DNA from: Halobellus limi
Lineage (GTDB): Archaea > Halobacteriota > Halobacteria > Halobacteriales > Haloferacaceae
Length of the DNA: 64,000 bases
Assembly (NCBI RefSeq): GCF_004799685.1
Contig: NZ_CP031311.1
Coordinates: forward strand, 2,535,355-2,599,354
Reading direction: 5' to 3'
A model generated the notes under the pieces. That model made no database searches and was not told where the DNA came from. It was given only the letters and a program-made list of their open reading frames with translations. Of the stretch, positions 1 to 6,749 are shown piece after piece. The position numbers and the translations under genes were made by a program. The stretch's first letter is position 1. Each line of letters starts with the position of its first letter.

Positions 1-144
1 CGGACGGTCACCGTCGCGACCTCCGACTCGGACATCACCCGCTGCAGCGTCGACGCGATGGTCGAGGCGCTCGACCGGCTGCTCGGGAGCGCCGCCGTCG
101 GGCCCGACGCCGAGTCCGAGGGCGCGACCATCGCCGACGACTGA
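1..144 (+). CDS. C-terminal fragment of an unidentified protein
   Basis: The window opens inside a reading frame that runs from base 1 to a TGA at 142-144, giving 47 residues. The fragment has a beta-strand-like start (RTVTVATSDSD), an amphipathic helix (VDAMVEALDRLL) and an acidic tail. I do not recognise the family. The strand-helix end vaguely recalls small KEOPS Pcc1-type proteins, but that is a guess. The codon use fits the host. The rest of the gene lies to the left of the window. Confidence 0.6.
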   Translation, partial: RTVTVATSDSDITRCSVDAMVEALDRLLGSAAVGPDAESEGATIADD

Positions 145-206
145 GAAGGCTGCCGTCGTCGCTCGCCGGCGGTCGTTGCCGCGCTTCGGCGATCGGTACC
201 GCCTCC

Positions 207-401
207 TCAGCGGTCTTCGACGAGATACGTCCAGCCGCCGCGCCGTTCGATGCGGACCTCCGCATTCGTGTCGGCAGCGCGGCGCTCGGCGTACTCGGCC
301 ACCTGCGCGGTCGCGACGTCGGTGACGTCGATCCGCCGGGTCGCTCGGGTGCGGTCCGCCTTCGAGTTCGAGTTCGACGTTTCGACTGCCGTCGCGTGCA
401 T
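207..401 (-). CDS. Small acidic/basic hypothetical protein, 64 aa
   Basis: The frame stays open upstream of the ATG at 401, but the upstream part (about 68 residues) is low-quality sequence rich in Ser, Thr and Cys that runs into repeat DNA, so I chose the start MHATAVETS. The C-terminal half (about residues 22-64) has an amphipathic helix (VAEYAERRAAD) followed by a strand ending RGGWTYLVEDR, which looks like a small folded domain. The family is unknown. It stands alone between the unidentified gene at the left edge and the tRNA-Ser region. Confidence 0.5.
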   Translation of the reverse strand: MHATAVETSNSNSKADRTRATRRIDVTDVATAQVAEYAERRAADTNAEVRIERRGGWTYLVEDR

Positions 402-506
402 ACCCCGACTGTCGCACGGAACCGGTATGTAAGCCAGCCTAGTAGAGTGAAAGTGAAAAGTGGTAGACTGCGACGGGGTCGGCGCCGAACCGGTGATCGC
501 GAGCCA

Positions 507-697
507 GCGCGACGAGACGCACCGCTCGGAATCGTTCTCAGGAGCGCCGAGGGTGAGATGTTGAACCACGGTCGCAGCAGAGCTGCTCCCTGATTCAAAT
601 CTCACGTAAGCGCGACAAAACTACTAACGCGTACTGCGGCGCGACGAGACGCGCCGCGCGGGTTAGTGCTCAGGAGCGCCGAGGGTGAGATTTGAAC
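507..697. repeat. Direct repeat duplicating the 3' end of tRNA-Ser
   Basis: Bases 507-565 and 639-697 are two copies of the same sequence offset by exactly 132 bases. Each begins with an identical 14-base stretch (507-520 and 639-652). Each then has a perfect 23-base core (537-559 and 669-691). The right-hand core contains the last 15 bases of the tRNA-Ser gene plus its 3' flank. Duplicated tRNA 3' ends commonly mark integration sites, but only about 110 bases separate the copies and no integrase is near. This may be an att remnant or a simple tandem duplication. Confidence 0.75.
552..606. other. Hairpin in the tRNA-Ser 3'-end copy
   Basis: Within the left repeat copy, arms at 552-564 and 595-606 pair almost perfectly (gtgagat-g-ttgaa against ttcaaatctcac, one bulge). 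The centre holds a further short palindrome (agcagagctgct). Read on the minus strand, the outer stem is the tRNA T-stem (GTGAG/CTCAC), with its seven-base loop replaced by about 45 bases. It therefore looks like a tRNA 3' end remodelled by an insertion in the T-loop. Whether it is transcribed cannot be seen. Confidence 0.55.
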
Positions 698-761
698 TCA
701 CGTGTCCGAATGGACAGCAGATTTCGAATCTGCCGCCTTGGCCAGGCTAGGCTACCTCGGC
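677..761 (-). tRNA. tRNA-Ser (anticodon CGA)
   Basis: On the minus strand the acceptor stem GCCGAGG pairs with CCTCGGC, followed by discriminator G. The anticodon stem GCAGA/TCTGC encloses the loop TTCGAAA, so the anticodon is CGA (serine). A long variable arm (about TGTCCATTCGGACA) marks a class II tRNA, as expected for serine. The T-arm is GTGAG-TTCAAAT-CTCAC. The CCA end is not encoded. No intron is visible. Confidence 0.95.
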
Positions 762-874
762 TACACCCACAGATGATCGGCGACGCGTTTAATCGGTTTC
801 GATTTTGACGGACGGCGGACGGCGCCGGTACGCGACGGTGCCCCCTGCGGGACGAGCCGATTCTCTCCACCGAA

Positions 875-2572
875 TCAGCGAGCGTTGTCGGGGAATCTGA
901 GAATCACGACGCCCGTCTCGTCGTCGGCGCGTCCGCCCTCCGGCTCGCGGTTGCCGCCGCCTCCGTCCCCGAACGTGAGCTCGCCGCCGTTCTCGATCAC
1001 GCACCAGTACGCGAGCCACAGCCCCAACCCCTCTGCGTGCTGCAGCGGCGTCTCCGATCCCGCAGCGAGCGTTTCGCGCTCGACAGCCGGGATCGCCGGG
1101 CCGTCCGACTCGACCCGGATCACGACGCCGTCGCGGCGCTCGACGCCGACCTGGATCGTGACGTCTCCGCGCTCGTCGTCCACCTGGCCGACGAGTAGTT
1201 CGATCAGCTCTTCGAGCGCCGTCGCGATCGATCCGGCGTCGCTGAGTTCGACCTCGACGCGCGGCGTCCCGAGGAACGCGAACGTCACCTCCGGGTACTT
1301 CCGTCTCGCCTGGTGGACGACGCCGGCGACGATCGCGGAGACGTCGTGGTTCGTCGCCGGCTGTGCGTGGGAATCGTCGAGTTCGGACACCTTTCGGGCC
1401 TTGTCGCTGACGGTGAGGAGGTCGTCGGTCCGGTCGAGGATCGAGCGTGCGGCCCGCTTCGTGTCTATATCGGAACCGCTGGCGACGATGTCGGCGTAGC
1501 CGCGGACGACGTTCATGTCGTTCCGGAGGTTGTGCCGCAGAACCCGGTTGGCGACCTCGAGGCGCTGCTCGTACCGGTGTCTCCCAGTGACGTCACGGAG
1601 CGCCAGCGCGTATCCGATCTCGTCGCCGCGTTCGTCGGTCAGTTCCGAGATGCGGATGTCGTACGCCAGGTTGTTCGCGTCCGTCACGGTGGTACCGTGG
1701 AGCTGTTCGAACGGCGTCCCGGGGAACGCCTCGTCGATCGAAGAACCGACGCTCGGGGAGGGATCGAGGATCCGACGGGCGATGTCGTCGACCTGGACGA
1801 CGGTCCGGTCCGAGTCGAGCACCACGAGGCCGTCGCCCATCGCCTGCAACGCCTGGCGACGCGCTATCGGAACCCGTTCGAGCAGGTCGAACTGGTAGAG
1901 GCCGAGCACCAGCAGAAGCCCCGTGAACGCGAACGTGAACGGCGTCAGATCGAGAGACGGGACCGGACTGACGCCGAACATAAAGGCGATGTTCGAGAGG
2001 AACGACGGCAGCGGAGCGACGAGCAGTACGAGCACCTGCTTCCAGTAGACGAGCGACCAGCGGATCCCGACGAGGAGGATCATCCCCATACCGAGCGCGA
2101 CGATGACGTAGGCGAGGAGCAGGTGTCCGTAGTAGAGCGGCCCGAACGCGAGTTCGACCGCCGAACCGGGCGTGGCGACGGCCTCCGGCGGGACGGTCCA
2201 GACGAGGCCGTGGATCGCGTTCGTCGCGATAGCGACGAGCATCACGAGCGGTTCGAGGGCGAGCGCCGCCGCCCGCCGCGACGTCAGCCACGCCGACCGG
2301 CTGACGTACTGCACGACGAACACGAGCCAGAGGAACGGGGCCAGCGTCGAGAGCGCGAACGTGAGCTCCCACCAGAACACCTGCGCCGCGACGACGTCGT
2401 AACCGAGTTGGACCGAGTACGTGAACGCCGAGAGACCGACGACGGCCATCATCACCGTGACCTCGGGCCCGCATCGAGCGGTCCAGTTCCGCCATCCGAC
2501 GAGCGCCAGCGCTGCGTAGACCGCGAGCGTCGCGAATCCGGCGGCCGACGTCGCAGTGAGTTCCCACGGCAT
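875..2572 (-). CDS. Membrane sensor histidine kinase (7TM-PAS-HisKA-HATPase)
   Basis: This 565-residue two-component kinase starts at MPWELTATS; the upstream in-frame extension to 2668 is charged and overlaps intergenic sequence, so I left it out. Residues about 1-230 hold seven hydrophobic segments typical of the HisKA_7TM sensory module. A PAS domain follows (about 240-330). The dimerisation helix carries the H-box RHNLRND with His347 as phospho-acceptor, then an HATPase domain (about 440-560) with a G-box around HAEGLGLWLAYW. The HATPase is degenerate in haloarchaeal style. No response regulator lies beside it, so the partner is probably encoded elsewhere. The ligand is unknown. Confidence 0.9.
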   Translation of the reverse strand: MPWELTATSAAGFATLAVYAALALVGWRNWTARCGPEVTVMMAVVGLSAFTYSVQLGYDVVAAQVFWWELTFALSTLAPFLWLVFVVQYVSRSAWLTSRRAAALALEPLVMLVAIATNAIHGLVWTVPPEAVATPGSAVELAFGPLYYGHLLLAYVIVALGMGMILLVGIRWSLVYWKQVLVLLVAPLPSFLSNIAFMFGVSPVPSLDLTPFTFAFTGLLLVLGLYQFDLLERVPIARRQALQAMGDGLVVLDSDRTVVQVDDIARRILDPSPSVGSSIDEAFPGTPFEQLHGTTVTDANNLAYDIRISELTDERGDEIGYALALRDVTGRHRYEQRLEVANRVLRHNLRNDMNVVRGYADIVASGSDIDTKRAARSILDRTDDLLTVSDKARKVSELDDSHAQPATNHDVSAIVAGVVHQARRKYPEVTFAFLGTPRVEVELSDAGSIATALEELIELLVGQVDDERGDVTIQVGVERRDGVVIRVESDGPAIPAVERETLAAGSETPLQHAEGLGLWLAYWCVIENGGELTFGDGGGGNREPEGGRADDETGVVILRFPDNAR

Positions 2573-2783
2573 ACGTAGGCGGGTCGTCTTGTCCCGAGGG
2601 ACCCCTGATACATCAAACCACCAGTCGGTCGATGAATCGGCGGATCGACTGACGAAGGTGGGAACCACCGGCGAGACAGCCGGTTCGTGATGGTTGGATT
2701 ATACAATTGCCCGTCCGGTGAGCGTCCGGACCATCGGAGGAATCTTTATTGCCGACGTGGACGACGCGAGCGACAGGACTCGT

Positions 2784-3479
2784 ATGAGCGGGAGACGCGA
2801 AACGGCGGTCTCGACACGCTTCGCCGGGCGCTGGAGCGCGCTCCGTTCGACGGACCGGCAGGTGATCGGCTGGATCGGGGTCAACCTGCTCGTCTTCGGC
2901 CACGTGGTCCTCTTCGAGACGCCGCTGTGGCTGACGTACGCCTACAACGGCCTGCTGTACGCCATCGGGGCCGGGATCGCCGTCCGCTCTGCGGCCGTGC
3001 GGGACGTGTTCGTCCTCGGCAGCGTCGCGGGCGTGCTGGAGGTCGGCGTCGACGCGTTCCTCGTCTCGACCGGCTCGCTCGTCTACCCGGACTCCCTGCC
3101 GATGCTCCTGGGGTCGCCCCTGTATATGCCGCTGTCGTGGGCGCTCGTCGTCACGTACTTCGGCTACCTCGGCCGCCGCCTCGACGAGATCGCCGGACCG
3201 CTCGCGGCGACGGTCGGGCCGTCGGTCGCCGCGATGGTCCTCGTCGGGTTCTTCGAATACGGCGCGCACTTCGCCGGGATCTGGCGGTACGAGTTCGCCC
3301 CGCTCGCGATGCTCGGAACGGTCCCGGCCTTCATCGTCGTCGCGGAAGGCGCGATGTTCGCCGCGCTCTACTGGCTGGTCCGGCTCCGACGGCCGCTGCT
3401 CGGCGGCGTCGCCTTCGCGGCCGTCATCAGCGTCAGTTACGTCGGCTCCTACGCGCTGTTTGCGGCCCTCGGCGCGTGA
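2784..3479 (+). CDS. Conserved membrane protein, about 7 TM, function unknown
   Basis: The gene encodes 231 residues with about seven hydrophobic segments after a basic N-terminus (MSGRRETAVSTRF). I chose the ATG at 2784; an in-frame start at 2694 would add 30 residues that do not look like protein. Notable polar or aromatic positions inside the membrane region are GYLGRRLDE and FFEYGAHFAGIWRYE. The Glu/His/Trp-rich stretch could be a binding or catalytic site. I cannot assign a family with confidence. It diverges from the histidine kinase and may share its control region (2573-2783). Confidence 0.8.
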   Translation: MSGRRETAVSTRFAGRWSALRSTDRQVIGWIGVNLLVFGHVVLFETPLWLTYAYNGLLYAIGAGIAVRSAAVRDVFVLGSVAGVLEVGVDAFLVSTGSLVYPDSLPMLLGSPLYMPLSWALVVTYFGYLGRRLDEIAGPLAATVGPSVAAMVLVGFFEYGAHFAGIWRYEFAPLAMLGTVPAFIVVAEGAMFAALYWLVRLRRPLLGGVAFAAVISVSYVGSYALFAALGA

Positions 3480-3574
3480 AAGAGACGAGCGCGGCGAACC
3501 GGCGGAGCGAACGCCCCGAATCCCGAGGCCCCGAACCCTGTGCCGGGATCCCCGAAGCGACGAGGGAACCGAGA

Positions 3575-4240
3575 TCACACCGCACGGACCACGACCGTGG
3601 CGGTCGTCGACTCGGCGGGCGAGACGAGTCGGATCCGGAACGCGGCGGCCACCGGCGTCGCCTCTCCGGCGCGCTCCTGCACGACGACGCCGTCGACGGA
3701 TCGGCAGGGACCGAACTCCCGGCCGGGGCCGCCCGGGCAGTTCGCGTCCGCCCACGCCGTCGCGGCCGCGTCGTCGAACCGCACATCGAGCGATCGGCTC
3801 TCCGCGGCGTGGCGCTCCGCCAATCGGTCGACGTCAGCCAGGACGGCCGCGCGGATCCGTTCGGCGGTGACACCGCGTTCCAGACGCCGCGGGCCGCCGG
3901 CCGCCCCGACGTCGGCGTCCGACTCGGCGTCGCCGTCGGCCTCCCCCGCCTCGTCGCGGACGGCGGCGCGGAACGACGCCGCGAGGTCGCCTTCGATCCC
4001 TCCGATCGAGGCGACCTCGACCGCGCCCGCCCCCGTCCGGTCGGCGTCGTACCCCAGTTGGGCGTAGGCGAGCGTCATCGAGAGGAACGCGACCGCGACG
4101 ACCGCGGCGGCGACGAGGACGACCTGTCCGCGATCCGCGTCGGAGCCGCGGTCGACGTCGGAGGCGTAATCGACGTCGGAGTCGCGGCCGTCGGTCACGC
4201 CCGGGCGAAACGGGGACGATCGGCGGCTCACACGTACCAC
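3575..4240 (-). CDS. Pseudopilin-like protein (probably DUF7261 type), last gene of pilus operon
   Basis: The 221-residue product has one hydrophobic helix (about residues 40-62, VVLVAAAVVAVAFLSMTLAYA) directly after the motif DRGQ, then a secreted acidic domain. This Asp-Arg-small-Gln plus helix pattern recurs in all five small proteins of the operon. It resembles the N-terminal assembly helix of type IV pilins. It overlaps the upstream gene by 13 bases. A likely role is as a minor or structural component of the pilus or secretion apparatus driven by the ATPase at 8725-11130. The domain name is from memory. Confidence 0.8.
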   Translation of the reverse strand: MVRVSRRSSPFRPGVTDGRDSDVDYASDVDRGSDADRGQVVLVAAAVVAVAFLSMTLAYAQLGYDADRTGAGAVEVASIGGIEGDLAASFRAAVRDEAGEADGDAESDADVGAAGGPRRLERGVTAERIRAAVLADVDRLAERHAAESRSLDVRFDDAAATAWADANCPGGPGREFGPCRSVDGVVVQERAGEATPVAAAFRIRLVSPAESTTATVVVRAV

Positions 4241-4731
4241 ACCCGGATCGTGACCGTACAGCGCCCCGTCGGAAGCGCCGCCCGGCCGCTGGGAACGCCG
4301 TTCGGTCGCGGCGCACCGACAGTGCCGTGTGGCGTCTCGACGCGACCGAAGACCGAGTCCGGAAGCACGACGTCGAGACGCTCGTCGAGCGCGTCCGACT
4401 CGATCGCGAACGCGCGCTCCGAGCGGCAGGCGGCCGAGAGACGGCTCCGACCCGCGCCGACGGGAGCCTCGGCGTCGAGAACCGCGAGCGCGTCCGCGGC
4501 GGTCCGATCGAGAGTCGCTTCGGCTGACGTCCCCGCCTGCCCGGCCGGCACCCAGAGGAACCCGGCCACGACCGAGAGGATCAACAGCGCCCCGACGGCC
4601 GCCTCGACGAGGGAAGTCGCAAGCTGGGCCCGATCACCGGTTCGATCGGAGACCGCGCGGACGGCGTCGCCGGCGTCCCCGCGCGCGGTGCGGTCGGCCG
4701 TCGGCCGAGCACTCGAACCGCCCTCACGCAC
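4228..4731 (-). CDS. Pseudopilin-like protein (probably DUF7262 type)
   Basis: The 167-residue product carries the motif DRAQ (about residue 33), a hydrophobic helix SLVEAAVGALLILSVVAGF and an extracytoplasmic domain ending CTVTIRVWYV. Two cysteines (in AACRSERAF and TGRCTVTI) could form a disulfide outside the cell. The start codon lies 8 bases inside the upstream gene, and the stop lies inside the next one. That gives tight translational coupling within the seven-gene pilus-type operon. Confidence 0.8.
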   Translation of the reverse strand: MREGGSSARPTADRTARGDAGDAVRAVSDRTGDRAQLATSLVEAAVGALLILSVVAGFLWVPAGQAGTSAEATLDRTAADALAVLDAEAPVGAGRSRLSAACRSERAFAIESDALDERLDVVLPDSVFGRVETPHGTVGAPRPNGVPSGRAALPTGRCTVTIRVWYV

Positions 4732-5413
4732 CGACGGTCACCACCAGTCGTTCGACGGTCCCGGTTCGCGGCGTCCACCGGACGGTCGCGGTTCCCTCCC
4801 CGTGGCCGCCGGACTCGAACGCGACGACGAGCGGCCGGCGCCGCGGGACCGAGACATCGTACCGACCGGCGAGCCCCGACGGGTCGTGGAGGACGACGCG
4901 GCCGCCGGCGCGGACGGTCGTGACGGTCCGCCGCGGGTCGGTCTCGACGCGTACCGACACCCGGCCGTCGTGGTCGTCGACGGCGACCTCGGCCCCGTCG
5001 CCCACCGCGACGCGTCGGGTTTTCGGCGTCGCTTCCACCACGCGCACGCGGCGCTCGATCCGAGGGGACCGGGCGTCGATCGAACCGTTCGCGCCCTCTC
5101 GTTCGAGGACGGTCTCGCCGCCCAGCGAGACGCGGACCGGCCGGCCCCGGGCCGGCGGCACCGCGTCGTCGAGGTCGGTCGAGCTGAGGTTCGAGACGGC
5201 GTCGGCGTCGAGCGCGTGCTGCCCGCTCGTGTGTGCCGCGTCCTCGTCGACGAGGTGCGCCGCGAGCGACTCGGCGGCACGGACCGACGCGGGATCGCGG
5301 TTCGCGTCGACGAGGGCGTCGTTCGCGAGCGTCGCTCCGGCGACCGTCACGGTCGTCACGACCACGAGCGCGACGGCGAACCCGATCAGGGTGGCCTGGG
5401 CGCGTTCGGTCAC
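4724..5413 (-). CDS. Pseudopilin-like protein (probably DUF7263 type)
   Basis: The 229-residue product has its assembly-type helix at the extreme N-terminus (MTERAQATLIGFAVALVVVT), with the same (D/E)RAQ motif as its operon neighbours. The rest is a beta-rich secreted domain with many valines, arginines and acidic residues and no cysteines. Its start overlaps the upstream gene by 4 bases. An extreme N-terminal helix without a preceding signal peptide is typical of pilin-like subunits. Confidence 0.8.
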   Translation of the reverse strand: MTERAQATLIGFAVALVVVTTVTVAGATLANDALVDANRDPASVRAAESLAAHLVDEDAAHTSGQHALDADAVSNLSSTDLDDAVPPARGRPVRVSLGGETVLEREGANGSIDARSPRIERRVRVVEATPKTRRVAVGDGAEVAVDDHDGRVSVRVETDPRRTVTTVRAGGRVVLHDPSGLAGRYDVSVPRRRPLVVAFESGGHGEGTATVRWTPRTGTVERLVVTVGA

Positions 5414-5958
5414 TTCGTCCCCTCCGTCGTCGCACCGCCGCCGGTCGGAGCCCGAGGTTCGCTTGCGTCGTCGCCGAGCGTGACGCGGGTTCCGCCACCG
5501 TCACCTCCGACGACGCGGATCCACGACGGCGACGTGCTCGTGACGGCGCCGCCGACCGCGACGTCTCCGGGGACGTCGAGGAGAAGCCGCCCGCCGATCC
5601 GTCCGTCGGGGTGGCGGAGCGTCAGGGCCGGTCCGCCGTCGGCCCGCCCGGCGACGATGCGGTACGGATCGCCGTGGATCGTCTCGGGGAGTCGGACCGC
5701 GACGCGGCGGTCGACCCGGAGGGCGTCGCCGGACGGGACCGCGGCCTCCGTCCGCTCGGCGGCCGCGACGAGCGTCCGGTCGCCGAGTTCGGTCCCGACC
5801 GACGCCCGGTAGTCGGGGGCGACGCCGCCGAAGAGCGTCGCCGTCAGCAGGGCGACGAACAGCACGCCGACGCCGAGTTCGAGCGTCTTCCCCACGACGG
5901 GCGAGAGCCCCCGATCGGCCGGTTGCGGTCCCGTGCGGCCGACGCGGTTCGGGATCAC
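5410..5958 (-). CDS. Pilin-like protein (probably DUF7266 type)
   Basis: The 182-residue product has an N-terminus (DRGLSPVVGKTLELGVGVLF) that closely matches the archaeal type IV pilin pattern. In that pattern a short basic leader is followed by (R/K)G, then LSPVVG and a hydrophobic stretch, which would suit the prepilin peptidase PibD. Of the five small proteins in this operon it is the best candidate for a processed pilin. The secreted domain ends in a Gly/Thr-rich tail (about residues 150-182). It overlaps both neighbours by 4 bases. Confidence 0.82.
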   Translation of the reverse strand: MIPNRVGRTGPQPADRGLSPVVGKTLELGVGVLFVALLTATLFGGVAPDYRASVGTELGDRTLVAAAERTEAAVPSGDALRVDRRVAVRLPETIHGDPYRIVAGRADGGPALTLRHPDGRIGGRLLLDVPGDVAVGGAVTSTSPSWIRVVGGDGGGTRVTLGDDASEPRAPTGGGATTEGTK

Positions 5959-6749
5959 CGTCCCACCGCCAGGTCGAGTCGGACGTCGTGGACGACGAGG
6001 TGGACGGCCCGCTCACCCCCGAACGACGCCACGACGCTCGGAACCCCGTCGCCGTCGATGTCCCGTCGGGTCGTGGTCGCGCCGCGCTCACGCAGGTGCC
6101 GTTCCCACGCCGCCGGCGTCGACGTCTCGATGCCGACGCGGTAGCCGGACGCCGGGAGTCGCTGCCGTGCGGCCTCGCCGTCGGTCCGGAGCGTCACGGC
6201 GAGCCGGTGGTTCCCGGTCGAGACGCCGTCCGCGCCGCTGGCGTTCAGGACGGGCACGCCGACGTACAACCGTCCGTCGGCGGGGGCGATCCGACTCGGC
6301 GCGGCGAGCCGGCTCCGGCCCGGCTCGCTCTGCACGACCGCGCCGGCGAAACCCGTCACCCGCTGGTCGCCGTCGGCGTAGACCACCGCGCCGGCGTGGC
6401 CCGCCCAGACGACGCCGTCGTCGTCGAGCAGCCACACCGTCCGGTTCACCACCTCGATCGTCCCGCTCGCCAGTTCGACGGTCGTCTCCCGCTCGCCGGT
6501 GCCGGGACCGAGCGCGGTTTCGAGGTCGTCGCCGACGCGGGTCGCCGACGCCGACGCGGCGCCGTCCTCGACGATCGAGCCCGCGGTCGCGGTGAGTCCG
6601 CCGACGGCGAGGACGGTGAGGCCCAGGAGGATCGCGACGCCGACGACGGCCGCCTGGGCGCGGTCCCCCCGACGGTCGGCGGCCTGGGCGCGGTCCTCCC
6701 GACGGTCGGCGGCCGTGACGGCGGGATTCGGACGTCGGCCCCGGCTCAT
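5955..6749 (-). CDS. Pseudopilin-like protein (probably DUF7289 type) with tandem N-terminal repeat
   Basis: The 264-residue product starts at MSRGRRPNP, with its ATG overlapping the upstream gene stop by 4 bases. A ten-residue unit (ADRRxDRAQA) occurs twice in a row around residues 14-34, matching a 30-base tandem DNA repeat near 6651-6712. The second copy leads into the hydrophobic helix VVGVAILLGLTVLAVGGLTA. The remainder is a beta-rich external domain. It is the largest of the five small subunits and the first after the platform protein. Confidence 0.82.
   Translation of the reverse strand: MSRGRRPNPAVTAADRREDRAQAADRRGDRAQAAVVGVAILLGLTVLAVGGLTATAGSIVEDGAASASATRVGDDLETALGPGTGERETTVELASGTIEVVNRTVWLLDDDGVVWAGHAGAVVYADGDQRVTGFAGAVVQSEPGRSRLAAPSRIAPADGRLYVGVPVLNASGADGVSTGNHRLAVTLRTDGEAARQRLPASGYRVGIETSTPAAWERHLRERGATTTRRDIDGDGVPSVVASFGGERAVHLVVHDVRLDLAVGR

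Noticed and set aside
1313-2578. 421-codon plus-strand frame over the histidine kinase
   Set aside because: The minus strand carries the kinase with H-box and ATPase motifs. The plus frame is Asp/Arg/Glu-rich noise.
2687-5812. 1041-codon open frame on the plus strand
   Set aside because: It runs antisense to the pilus-type operon, is Arg/Gly/Ala-rich without domains, and arises from the strong G/C bias at third positions.
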